Shown here: in pieces, positions 9,089-17,489 of the stretch | Numbering within the stretch: position 1 is the stretch's first letter | Layout: each line of letters opens with the position of its first letter | From: CCMP332 sp040218795 | GTDB taxonomy: Bacteria; Bacteroidota; Bacteroidia; Cytophagales; CCMP332 | NCBI GenBank assembly: GCA_040218795.1 | Contig: JAVJQT010000005.1 | Coordinates: forward strand, 186,001 to 250,000 | Direction of reading: 5' to 3' | DNA length: 64,000 nucleotides | The notes under the pieces: model-generated | Seen by the model: the letters and a program-made list of their open reading frames with translations, nothing else | Told to the model about the DNA's origin: nothing | Database searches by the model: none | Program-made: the position numbers and the translations under genes

Positions 9089-10864
9089 AAACTCGGGTTT
9101 ATCCAGTTTATTCGAAATTTTAAAGGCTGCATTCATTAATCCAACATGGCTATAGGTTTGTGGGAAATTCCCCCATTGACTACCGGTCTTTGCATCGACA
9201 TCTTCGCTGAGTAAGCCGAGGTGATTTTGATATTGCAATAAATTCTCCATTTGTTCAATGGCATCGTCTACCCTTCCCACGACCGCCAAAGCTTCTGCGT
9301 ACCAATAACTGCAAATTAAAAATGTACTTTGTGGCAATCCGAAATCGTCCTGATGTTTATATCTGTACAGAAGCCCTTCAGGTGTTTTCAATTCTTTTTC
9401 AATTGCTTCCAGATGTTTATGCGTTCTTTTCTCATTTGGATCGAGATAGCCCATGGTAATCAATTGCAATTGTGCCGCATCGAGATTACTGGTTTCGATG
9501 CATTGTGCATAAGCATTAATATCTGACTTATAACATCGCTCAATTTGAGCGCTGGCCATTACATTCAACTTTTCAGCATATTCAAGCATGTCATTGTCTT
9601 TTCGTGTTTTTGCAATTTTTATCGCTGCCTTGGTACCCGCCCAATGAAAAAGAAAGGTATAACAATGCCTTTGGCTGGAATTTCTCAGTTCCCATAAACC
9701 TGCATCCGGTTCATCCATTGTTTTTTCAATGGCTTTTAGCAAACTCATTATCAATCGTTTGCCTCTTGAAAGTGAGCGCGTTGTAAAACGTTGATCAGTG
9801 TATAATGGTGTAATTGAAACGAGTATCTGACCGTAAACATCATTTTGAACGTGTTCCCTGGCCTGATTTCCTATTCGCACGGGTTTATTTCCGAGATAGC
9901 CCTCAAGATCCAGAATCTCTTCATCAAAATTCTGATCGCCCAGTAAACTGTAAACGGGACCGTATAAACCGTTTTCATCCGGTTTGAGATTTTCAATGTA
10001 TGTTGAGTATTGCTCGAGCTCATGAAAATGCCCTATTTGATAAAATGCCTTGAGCGTATAGTAGGAATCCCTCATCCAACAATAACGATAATCCCAATTT
10101 CTTGTAGAACCGGGATGTTCAGGTAAGCTGGTGGTGCAAGAAGCTATAATGGCACCGGTATCTTCAAACTGATGCATTTTCAGCGTTAGTGCTGAACGAA
10201 TTACTTCTTCTTGCCATATATTGCCAATGCTGCAGCTTTTTACCCAGTTTCTCCAGTATTGAGTGGTCTTTTGCAAAAAGGTTTCTACAGTTGTTTCCAA
10301 TGGCCCTTCAAGTGGAATTCCATAGGTCAATACCAAATACCGTGTTTGACTCAAAACAAATTCCCTGCTCTCATTTATTAAATAATGAGAAATATCTGTG
10401 GTCAATCTTAAATTATCTTCTAAACCAATATAACGCAAATGATTGCTTCCCATTTTGACATTGGGTTCAAGACTTCCGTATTCACCCTTGGGTTTACATG
10501 AAACTCTGATTCTAGGATTTCCCGCAAGGGGTTCTAATTTTCTGATTAGCATTAAGGGCTTAAAGAAACGCTCAAAGTTTTCAAATCGCGGTGCAAAATC
10601 TGTCACCTGAAAAGATCCTGTTGATGTTGTAAATCGCGTTTTTAAAACATTTGTATTTTTTAAATAATACTGATCAGTTTCAAATTCTCCCTCTGAAGGA
10701 AGGATATCGAAACTTCCGCCTTTATTTTCGTCGAGAAGTGAACCGAAAACAAAGGAACTGTCGTATTTTGGCCAACACAACCATTTAATACTGGCCTTTT
10801 TATCAATTAATGCATTAAAAGCACAGTTTCCTATTATTCCTAAATCGTATAAATGACCAGACAT
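9083..10864 (-). CDS. Glycoside hydrolase family 15 protein, probable trehalase
   Basis: A 593-residue GH15 enzyme without a signal peptide. The N-terminal beta-sandwich (LIGNCAFNALID-like opening and IKWLCWPKYDSS) is followed by the (alpha/alpha)6 barrel. Family marks are STRNWDYRYCWMRDSYYTL, LEGYLGNKPVRIGNQA, GLWELR with the expected acid Glu, and GLLSEDVDAKTG with the expected base Glu, then NFPQTYSHVGLM. GH15 includes glucoamylases, glucodextranases and the actinobacterial trehalases. Its cytosolic location and pairing with otsAB favour trehalose breakdown, but that is an inference from context. ATG 10864 opens the characteristic N-terminus. The 130 bp upstream separates it from the divergent TlpA-like gene. 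Confidence 0.88.
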   Translation of the reverse strand: MSGHLYDLGIIGNCAFNALIDKKASIKWLCWPKYDSSFVFGSLLDENKGGSFDILPSEGEFETDQYYLKNTNVLKTRFTTSTGSFQVTDFAPRFENFERFFKPLMLIRKLEPLAGNPRIRVSCKPKGEYGSLEPNVKMGSNHLRYIGLEDNLRLTTDISHYLINESREFVLSQTRYLVLTYGIPLEGPLETTVETFLQKTTQYWRNWVKSCSIGNIWQEEVIRSALTLKMHQFEDTGAIIASCTTSLPEHPGSTRNWDYRYCWMRDSYYTLKAFYQIGHFHELEQYSTYIENLKPDENGLYGPVYSLLGDQNFDEEILDLEGYLGNKPVRIGNQAREHVQNDVYGQILVSITPLYTDQRFTTRSLSRGKRLIMSLLKAIEKTMDEPDAGLWELRNSSQRHCYTFLFHWAGTKAAIKIAKTRKDNDMLEYAEKLNVMASAQIERCYKSDINAYAQCIETSNLDAAQLQLITMGYLDPNEKRTHKHLEAIEKELKTPEGLLYRYKHQDDFGLPQSTFLICSYWYAEALAVVGRVDDAIEQMENLLQYQNHLGLLSEDVDAKTGSQWGNFPQTYSHVGLMNAAFKISNKLDKPEFL

Positions 10865-10963
10865 ATAATCAAATTTGCACTGTAAAAACTAATTCTGTAA
10901 AAAAGTCGTTGGTAAGAGTCAGAGCAATTACAAAACAAAATTTTCTACAATAGATCAAAATTC

Positions 10964-10971
10964 TAAATTTG
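10964..10971 (+). promoter_or_regulatory. -7 promoter element of the TlpA-like gene
   Basis: TAAATTTG is an exact TAnnTTTG match 23 bp before ATG 10995. The position 19 bp upstream reads TTTT (10941-10944), a one-base variant of the -33 TTTG. Confidence 0.55.
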
Positions 10972-10994
10972 AGCTCGCAAAGTAAAAAAAGCAT

Positions 10995-12416
10995 ATGAAA
11001 TACAAGATTTTTCTGAGTATTATCATTTTCTTTCTCAGCCTTAATAGCAAGGCCGCAGAACCTGAAGTTTTAATAAATTTTAGAGTCAAAGGTGTCCAGG
11101 ATACCAGCTGCATTTTAGCCTATCGTTTTGGTAAAAAAGTATTTGTGAAAGATACCATTAATGTGGACAAAAAAGGACTGGGTCAAATTTCCTATGATAA
11201 GGCACTGGCTTCAGGGGTGTATCTCTATGTATTACCTGATAACAGTTTTATCGAATTTATTATCAGTGATCAGAAATTTGATATAAGCACCAGCAAAGAT
11301 GACATAGTGGGTGCTATGAAAATTATCAATTCTAAAGACAATGAGCTGTTTTATCAATACCGAAAATTTATTGACCCAAAAGGCGCAGAAATTCAGGAGA
11401 TATCACAAAAAATACAGGAACTGGAAGCCGATACCTTAAATGATAATGAAGCGCTAATCTCAGAGAACCAAAGAAAAGTGAAGACCCTGAATGAGGAAAT
11501 TGTCAATTTCAGGGAAAAAATGATGGAAGAGCACCCTAAAGCTTTTATGACCAGAATGTTTTGGGCGATGAAGGATCCTGAGGTGCCTGAACCACCAATT
11601 CTCGAAAATGGCAGACCGGATTCTACTTTCGCTTATAAATATTTTAAAAGCCACTATTTTGACAATGTGAGCTTTCAGGATTCTGCCTTATTGCGAACTC
11701 CCATTTTTGAAGACAAGGTAAAGTATTACATGGAAAATCTGGTAATTCAAATCCCCGATTCTGTCAATAAGGAGTTGGATAATTTGATTGAGCAAGCAAG
11801 AGGCAATCAGATAATGACGGAATTCCTTTTAAAAACCTTCACTTCCAAATATGAGCGTTCAAAACTAATGGGTGCGGAAAACATATTCGTACATCTGGTT
11901 GAATCCTATTATGATGACGAGAGCTATACCCCCTGGTTGGATTCTGCCCAAAGACAAAGAATATTAAAAAGAGGGAAACAACTCAGTCCGATCATAATTG
12001 GCAAAAAGGCGCCTAACCTGGTCATGTTGGATTATTACAATAAGCCTCAATCACTTCACAATATTGAAGCCAATTACACCATTCTGTATTTCTGGGCATT
12101 TGATTGTGGTCATTGCAAAAAGGTGACACCTAAATTGCACGACTATTATAAAGAGGTAAAAGATCAGGGCGTAAAAGTATTTGCAGTAAGCACAAAGCAG
12201 GAATTGGATGAATGGAAGAAATATGTGGAAGATAAAGAATTGACATGGATAAATGTTCATGATATCGGAGGAAGAAATCGTATTCATGAAGTTTATGACA
12301 TATTTTCCACGCCTGTTATTTATTTACTGGACGAGGAGAAAAAAATTATTGCCAAACGATTGGATTTAGAGAATCTTAAAAAGATACTCGAAATGGAATT
12401 GAAGAAAGTCAATTAA
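10995..12416 (+). CDS. Exported TlpA/thioredoxin-like disulfide oxidoreductase
   Basis: A 473-residue protein with a signal peptide (core FLSIIIFFLSL, likely cleavage after SKAA). Residues about 25-115 look like a DUF4369-type beta domain. A helical DUF5106-like middle section with a coiled stretch (about 125-175) follows. Residues about 330-473 are a thioredoxin-like fold with the CGHC active site at residues 371-374 (FWAFDCGHCKKVTP) and a cis-Pro region FSTPVIYLL. It is expected to act in the periplasm in thiol-disulfide exchange; the substrate is unknown. This three-part architecture is widespread in Bacteroidota. Its own promoter and a strong terminator bracket it, so it appears to be a single-gene unit. 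Confidence 0.85.
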   Translation: MKYKIFLSIIIFFLSLNSKAAEPEVLINFRVKGVQDTSCILAYRFGKKVFVKDTINVDKKGLGQISYDKALASGVYLYVLPDNSFIEFIISDQKFDISTSKDDIVGAMKIINSKDNELFYQYRKFIDPKGAEIQEISQKIQELEADTLNDNEALISENQRKVKTLNEEIVNFREKMMEEHPKAFMTRMFWAMKDPEVPEPPILENGRPDSTFAYKYFKSHYFDNVSFQDSALLRTPIFEDKVKYYMENLVIQIPDSVNKELDNLIEQARGNQIMTEFLLKTFTSKYERSKLMGAENIFVHLVESYYDDESYTPWLDSAQRQRILKRGKQLSPIIIGKKAPNLVMLDYYNKPQSLHNIEANYTILYFWAFDCGHCKKVTPKLHDYYKEVKDQGVKVFAVSTKQELDEWKKYVEDKELTWINVHDIGGRNRIHEVYDIFSTPVIYLLDEEKKIIAKRLDLENLKKILEMELKKVN

Positions 12417-12420
12417 TTTA

Positions 12421-12443
12421 AAGTCCCTTCGGGGACTTTTTTT
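12421..12443 (+). terminator. Strong intrinsic terminator with TTCG loop
   Basis: AAGTCCC (12421-12427), TTCG tetraloop, GGGACTT (12432-12438), then five more T. The perfect 7-bp stem, stable tetraloop and U-run make a textbook terminator 4 bp after the TlpA-like stop. The last T is directly followed by ATG 12444 of the next gene. Confidence 0.9.
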
Positions 12444-13409
12444 ATGCCATATACCGAAAATAAAACATACCGCCCTCCTTTTTTCCTTTTCAACAGACAT
12501 TTGGAAACAATATATCCGGCGCTTTTCAGGAAAGTGAAAATTACAAAACCCAAAAGAGAACGCCTGGAACTTGCGGATGGTGATTTTTTGGATTTGGATT
12601 GGTATAAAAAGGAAAGTAAAAAACTTGTAATAATTAATCACGGCCTCGAAGGCAGTTCAGACCGCGCTTATGTACTCGGCATAGTAAAAATATTTCTTGA
12701 CAATAAATGGGATGCCCTGGCCTGGAATTTTAGAGGTTGCAGCGGGGAAATGAACCGGCTGCCTCGCTTCTATCATTCGGGAGAAACCGGAGATCTGAAT
12801 AATGTAATCCTTCATGCAGGTAAAACTTACGATACGATCTTTCTAGTGGGTTTTAGTCTTGGTGGCAATATGATGCTCAAGTATTTAGGTGAGTTTTCAG
12901 ATAATTTGCCCCGGCAGATTTGTGGTGCAAGTACTTTTTCTGTCCCCATTCAATTATACGATAGTTGTCTTGAAATCATGAAACCTCATAATGTATTATA
13001 TCAAAAAAGGTTTTTAAATAATCTCAAGAAAAAGGCGCTTGAGAAAAACAAAATGTTTCCGGATGCATTCGATATTGAAAGAGTCATGCAAGCAAGCACC
13101 ATTATGGAGTTTGATGACAGTTTAACAGCCCCCGTTCACGGATTTGCAGGTGCTGAGGACTATTACAAAAAAAACAGTTCCTTGCAGTTCCTAAATAAGA
13201 TCAGCGTACCGACTTTATTAATAAATGCTAAAAATGATCCAATGTTGTCTGAAAATTGTTACCCTGTAGAACTATCAAAAAATCATGAATTCTTATTTTT
13301 TGAAAAGTGGAATTATGGAGGCCATGTAGGCTTTAGTACAAATTCAGCCCATTATAAATCGGAAGAAAAAGCAATGGATTTTGCCGAGAACTTAATTAAT
13401 GAACAATAA
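12444..13409 (+). CDS. YheT-family alpha/beta hydrolase
   Basis: A 321-residue member of the UPF0017/YheT group of alpha/beta hydrolases. The nucleophile elbow is GFSLGGN with Ser at residue 138. The acid is in NAKNDPML and the His in NYGGHVGF. The oxyanion-type motif is NHGLEGSSDRAY. The N-terminal segment YRPPFFLFNRHLETIYPALFRK is a family hallmark, so the start cannot be far downstream; the first ATG, 12444, fits. Substrates for this family are mostly unknown (esterase or lipase-like). The start codon abuts the U-run of the preceding terminator, leaving no room for a ribosome-binding site other than the hairpin itself. How it is transcribed is unclear. Confidence 0.88.
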   Translation: MPYTENKTYRPPFFLFNRHLETIYPALFRKVKITKPKRERLELADGDFLDLDWYKKESKKLVIINHGLEGSSDRAYVLGIVKIFLDNKWDALAWNFRGCSGEMNRLPRFYHSGETGDLNNVILHAGKTYDTIFLVGFSLGGNMMLKYLGEFSDNLPRQICGASTFSVPIQLYDSCLEIMKPHNVLYQKRFLNNLKKKALEKNKMFPDAFDIERVMQASTIMEFDDSLTAPVHGFAGAEDYYKKNSSLQFLNKISVPTLLINAKNDPMLSENCYPVELSKNHEFLFFEKWNYGGHVGFSTNSAHYKSEEKAMDFAENLINEQ

Positions 13410-13450
13410 AATCAATTTAGGGCAATACCTATGAATTCAGTCATAATTAT

Positions 13451-13458
13451 TAGCTTTG
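13451..13458 (+). promoter_or_regulatory. -7 promoter element of the 495-residue protein gene
   Basis: TAGCTTTG is an exact TAnnTTTG match 16 bp before ATG 13475. No clear -33 TTTG is visible. It supports the chosen start and a separate transcription unit after the hydrolase gene. Confidence 0.55.
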
Positions 13459-13474
13459 TATAACGCATAGTCAT

Positions 13475-14962
13475 ATGGATTACTTCGCCCCCAAAGCCAG
13501 AGATAAGGCATTAAGAATAAATCTTGATAGAACAATTTACGGATCTTTTGCTGAGATCGGTGCCGGGCAAGAGGTTGCCGCTAATTTTTTTAAAGCGGGC
13601 GGGGCATCAGGAACCGTCGCCAAAACCATGTCTGCTTATGACATGAAGTTTTCAGATGCCATCTATGGGCTCGAGGAACACGGCCGCTATGTGAGTAAAA
13701 GCCGCTTGGAAAAAATGCTGCATAAGGAGTTTGGACTTTGTAAAATCAGACTCTCCGATATTGCCGCTAAAACAAGATTTTTCGCTTTTGCCAATACCGT
13801 GACAACCATAAATTACGATCGCAGTAATCAAGGTCATGGCTGGATGGGAATCCGGTTTCAAATCAACCCTGAAACCCCTCAGAACGAATGCATCATGCAT
13901 ATTCAAATGCACGACAGAGATGCGCTCCTTCAACAACATGTACTTGGTACTATTGGTGTCAATTTAATTTATGCATGTTATTACCATTATCACGATTCTG
14001 ACAAGTTTCTTGATTCTTTAGTTGAAGGAATTACAAAAGGTTCTGTTGAAATTGATTTTCTGCAATTTTCAGGTCCAGATTTTGAAGGGGTAGACAACCG
14101 AATTATAAGTCTGAGACTGGTAAAAAAGGGACTGACCAACTCTACGATGTTTGGCGCTAAAGGGGATGTTATTCTGGCAGCAGATCGCCTCTATAAAAAA
14201 AATGTAGCCATACTAAGGGGTAGATTCAGGCCTCCCACCCTGCAAACATTGGATATGCTTAAAACAGGTTGGAAAAAATTCAAGGTAGAACAAGATGTAG
14301 ATCTGGATCACACAGTGCTTGTCACCGAACTTACCTTGAATAATCTTTTAAACACGCAGGATTCTGATGTGGATGAAAAAGATTTTCTCGACCGTGTTGA
14401 TATTTTATGCTCAACCGGACAAACCGTAATGATTTCCAATTTTCAGGAATACTATAAACTTGTAAACTATCTATCACACATTACCAAAAAGAGAAAAATT
14501 GGTATCATTTTAGGTGTTCACAATTTGGAAAACGTTTTTGATGAAAAATACTATGAGTTTTTACCGGGCGGAATTCTTGAATCATTTGGCAGACTATTCG
14601 GCAATAATGTAAAATTATATGTGTATCCTTCTGCCGGAGGAGAATTTGATGAAAAATATACCTGTGAAAATTTGAAAATAGCTGAGCATTTAAAGCCACT
14701 GCTGCAGTACCTTTTGATCAATGGAAAAATTGAAGATATCAAAGAAGCCAATTCAGAGGTGTTTACCATATATTCTGACGATGTACTAGAAATGATACAG
14801 AGAAATGAAGAAGGCTGGGAAAAATACATGCATCACAGGGTGGCCAAAATCATCAAAGACCATTGTTTATTCGGTTTTCAATGTGTGCCATTAGAACAGA
14901 AAAACGGCAAAGCGAATAAATTTCTCAATATCACAGAAAAAAGCAGTAAGAGCGATACCTAG
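13475..14962 (+). CDS. Conserved-looking soluble protein of unknown function (495 aa)
   Basis: I do not recognise a characterised family. The protein has no signal peptide or TM segment and opens with MDYFAPKARDKALRINLD. Visible blocks are GSFAEIGAGQEVAANFFKAG, KTMSAYDMKFSDAIYG, TTINYDRSNQGHGWMGIRFQ, a region RGRFRPPTLQTLDML, and near residues 345-400 IGIILGVHNLENVFDEKYYE and GGILESFGRLFGNNVKLYVYP. The many invariant-looking Gly/Asp/Asn clusters suggest an enzyme or nucleotide-related protein rather than a structural one. That is only an impression. A good -7 box precedes it and the SRAP gene follows after 60 bp. Similar Bacteroidota proteins carry inconsistent annotations, so I give none. 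Confidence 0.75.
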   Translation: MDYFAPKARDKALRINLDRTIYGSFAEIGAGQEVAANFFKAGGASGTVAKTMSAYDMKFSDAIYGLEEHGRYVSKSRLEKMLHKEFGLCKIRLSDIAAKTRFFAFANTVTTINYDRSNQGHGWMGIRFQINPETPQNECIMHIQMHDRDALLQQHVLGTIGVNLIYACYYHYHDSDKFLDSLVEGITKGSVEIDFLQFSGPDFEGVDNRIISLRLVKKGLTNSTMFGAKGDVILAADRLYKKNVAILRGRFRPPTLQTLDMLKTGWKKFKVEQDVDLDHTVLVTELTLNNLLNTQDSDVDEKDFLDRVDILCSTGQTVMISNFQEYYKLVNYLSHITKKRKIGIILGVHNLENVFDEKYYEFLPGGILESFGRLFGNNVKLYVYPSAGGEFDEKYTCENLKIAEHLKPLLQYLLINGKIEDIKEANSEVFTIYSDDVLEMIQRNEEGWEKYMHHRVAKIIKDHCLFGFQCVPLEQKNGKANKFLNITEKSSKSDT

Positions 14963-15022
14963 AGCTTTAAATAGTTGTTTTCGCTTTTTCAATTCGCTAA
15001 TTTAAAAGACTGAATTAAGCTC

Positions 15023-15688
15023 ATGTGCAAAAGAATTGTTTTCAATATGTCAAAACAAGTTCTTGAAAAGAACTATGGCAAACTCTTTTCAGGATTTTCA
15101 AGATCTAAATACAATATATCTCCGGGTTCCAAGATGCTGATAAAAGTTGAAGGGGAAGATCATCTTTCCTGGTCCAATTGGGGATTGATCCCATATAAGG
15201 CAAAACAAATAAAGGATTTTGAAAAACTTTCCTGCCTTGATCTGGCGGATCTAAAATCTGTGATAGGTAAAAACAGCAAGCGCTGCATAATTCCTGCAAA
15301 TGCTTTTTATAATTGGTCCAGCGAAAAAAATCCTTTTGTATTTCTGTACCCAAGATATCCTCATTTTGCTTTTGCTGGCATTTGTGAAAACTGGGATCTC
15401 GGCAATGGAAAACAGCTTCACTCATTTGCCATACTTATCACAAACCTCGACGGAGAACCTAAGGAATTACAGGGTTCCATTCCAATTGTAATGAATGCTC
15501 AGAATAGTAAAAATTGGTTGGAGAACGAAGAAATTATTGTCAATGATACACCTGCATTTATGCTTTCTCCTAATGACCTGGAAGCCAGACCTGCTTCCGA
15601 GGAAGTTATTGATCCGAATACCAATCATTCCGGATTGATGAAAAAAGGACAATTTACAGGTAGTGGCGAAAATTATAAACTCTTTTAG
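15023..15688 (+). CDS. Divergent SRAP (HMCES/YedK-like) protein
   Basis: A 221-residue SOS-response-associated peptidase-like protein. In this family Cys2, exposed after Met removal, crosslinks to abasic sites in single-stranded DNA. Cys2 is kept (MCKRIVFN), as is the block RCIIPANAFYNW matching canonical RCLIPADGFYEW. However, the Glu of FYEW is Asn here. The His of the usual HxRMP motif is Gln (LQGSIPIV), and the NARxE block before RC is absent. The ATG is fixed by the need for Cys at position 2. Its stop is directly followed by the TTG start of the next gene. Either it binds DNA ends by a modified chemistry or it has lost the reaction. Family membership is clear, activity is not. Confidence 0.8.
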   Translation: MCKRIVFNMSKQVLEKNYGKLFSGFSRSKYNISPGSKMLIKVEGEDHLSWSNWGLIPYKAKQIKDFEKLSCLDLADLKSVIGKNSKRCIIPANAFYNWSSEKNPFVFLYPRYPHFAFAGICENWDLGNGKQLHSFAILITNLDGEPKELQGSIPIVMNAQNSKNWLENEEIIVNDTPAFMLSPNDLEARPASEEVIDPNTNHSGLMKKGQFTGSGENYKLF

Positions 15689-16447
15689 TTGAAGTTATTT
15701 AGCCTCATCATATTACTGCTGATGAGCTCCGGATTAGGCGCTCAAGAACTCAAAAGCTATTATTTTGGAATAGGCGTCAATGCATCTTACGCTCCCTTGA
15801 ATGGTTTGAATAATGTATTAAGGCATTATCAAAATGTGAGATTTGAGGAAGCGTCGATTAGTCCCGAAGGCGAATCCTGGATCAATAATTTATCAGATAT
15901 CAATCTCTTGGTTGGGCCTTCCATTTCATTTGGTTATATGTTTAAACCTGAATACAATATAGAATTCAGATTTCTTGATAGAAGAAACAGCAGGGTTTCA
16001 CAGGTGACCAATATAAACGGAAGTATCATCAAAAGGGAACTCTTTGCGAAATCCAGATCTTTTGGCTTCGGTTTGAGCAGGTTATTTGCAACAGGTAGAA
16101 ATGACTATATAATTGGAGGAACAATCAATGTTACACATTTTGTGATCGATGCGATAAATATAAAAGACCCCCAACCCATCAATCAATCCAATTTTGGTTC
16201 AACAATCTTTATTAAATACATTTTTAACTTTTCTGAAACTTCGCCCTTTGCCATCGTTATAAATCCTTTTTATCAATATCACTTTACCCCAATTGACTTT
16301 TTTGAGTTAAATCGCGTTATGAATCCAGAGACCTTTCAGTCGGTAAGTGCAGAGGAACTTAAAGGTGCCAGGTCGTATTTTGGATTGGAAATTCAACTAA
16401 ATTATTTTGTCTTTACCGGATTTAAGAAAGAACCCATCGAAAACTGA
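15689..16447 (+). CDS. Outer-membrane beta-barrel-like protein, TTG start
   Basis: About 252 residues. Starting at TTG 15689, directly after the TAG of the SRAP gene (15686-15688), gives a complete signal peptide (MKLFSLIILLLMSSGLGAQ). No ATG would preserve that, so the TTG start is well supported and translation is probably coupled. The mature part has alternating aromatic/hydrophobic strands (YYFGIGVNASYAPL, PSISFGYMF, SFGFGLSRLFA, YFGLEIQLNYFVF), as in small outer-membrane barrels of Bacteroidota. No specific family is recognised. Its 3' end may overlap menE if menE uses its upstream TTG. Confidence 0.65.
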   Translation: MKLFSLIILLLMSSGLGAQELKSYYFGIGVNASYAPLNGLNNVLRHYQNVRFEEASISPEGESWINNLSDINLLVGPSISFGYMFKPEYNIEFRFLDRRNSRVSQVTNINGSIIKRELFAKSRSFGFGLSRLFATGRNDYIIGGTINVTHFVIDAINIKDPQPINQSNFGSTIFIKYIFNFSETSPFAIVINPFYQYHFTPIDFFELNRVMNPETFQSVSAEELKGARSYFGLEIQLNYFVFTGFKKEPIEN

Positions 16448-16469
16448 GCAAATTATTTCTGCTGAGGAA

Positions 16470-17489
16470 ATGAGAAACTACTTTTCCCTGAAGGATAAGT
16501 TACCTGCTGAAGTATTTGATGTAATTAGGGATTGGAAAGAGGGACGGCCCTTTTTTAAATTCAAAACAAGTGGTTCTACCGGTGCGCCTAAAGATTTGGA
16601 GATATCCAGGGAAAGAATACTCAAATCTGCTCAAAAATCAATAAAATTTTTAAATCTGCATTCAGGGCTAACGGCCCTTTTAGCTCTAAAACTGGACTAT
16701 ATAGCCGGATTTATGGTATTGATTCGCGCGCTTGAAGCCGGTATGGATCTGCACTACTTCCCTCCCAGCTCGGATCCCTTTGAAAAACTTAATCCTCACA
16801 AAAATTACTTTGCCGCATTGGTGCCCTTACAGGTTCATTCCTTGCTTCACAAAAAATATGATCTTAAAAATTTTCATTCAATATTAATCGGCGGAGCAGC
16901 CTTAAATTACGATCTCAAAAAGAAACTGGAAACCCTTCATTACCCTGTGTATGAGAGCTATGGAATGACAGAAACCGTATCTCACATCGCATTAAAAAAA
17001 CTCAATCAAAAGGATAAATCCGATCGCTTTAAAATACTTGAAAATGTAGAAATTGATATTGATGAACGCTCCTGTATCAAAATCAAAGCAGATGTGACTA
17101 ATAATTGCTGGATTAAAACCAATGACATTGTTGAAATTTATAGTAAATATGAGTTTTCGCTTTTGGGCAGAATTGACGATGTCATTAATTCAGGTGGAAT
17201 AAAAATTTATCCACTTCAACTTGAGGAGCTAATTCAAGAGAAAGCCGACGGTCTGTTGGAACATAAGGAATTTGTAATCAGTAGTAAGCCCGATGAATTA
17301 CTAGGCGAGAAAGCAGTATTGGTTATCGAAGGAAAAAGTCCATACGATGAGTATGTGGATGAATTATTAGATTCATTGACCGGAATTCAGCGATATCTGA
17401 TTCCAAAAGAAATTGTTTTTCTCAATAAACTTCCAAGAACCAATTCTGGAAAAATTCAACGAAAAGGTGTTATAAATGCCTTAGCTTAA
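16470..17489 (+). CDS. menE: O-succinylbenzoate--CoA ligase (MenE-like acyl-CoA synthetase)
   Basis: An ANL-superfamily adenylating enzyme of about 340 residues, short as is usual for Bacteroidota MenE. Seen: the P-loop-like TSGSTGAPK, the A5 motif YESYGMTETVSH, the hinge region LLGRIDDVINSGGIKIYP and the C-terminal PRTNSGKIQRK with the catalytic Lys. MenE activates o-succinylbenzoate in menaquinone synthesis, the main respiratory quinone of Bacteroidota. No other men genes are in the window, so the substrate rests on length and similarity. ATG 16470 is preferred; an in-frame TTG at 16407 would add 21 residues and overlap the previous gene by 41 bp. It converges with the regulator gene, sharing stop bases (17486-17489). 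Confidence 0.82.
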   Translation: MRNYFSLKDKLPAEVFDVIRDWKEGRPFFKFKTSGSTGAPKDLEISRERILKSAQKSIKFLNLHSGLTALLALKLDYIAGFMVLIRALEAGMDLHYFPPSSDPFEKLNPHKNYFAALVPLQVHSLLHKKYDLKNFHSILIGGAALNYDLKKKLETLHYPVYESYGMTETVSHIALKKLNQKDKSDRFKILENVEIDIDERSCIKIKADVTNNCWIKTNDIVEIYSKYEFSLLGRIDDVINSGGIKIYPLQLEELIQEKADGLLEHKEFVISSKPDELLGEKAVLVIEGKSPYDEYVDELLDSLTGIQRYLIPKEIVFLNKLPRTNSGKIQRKGVINALA

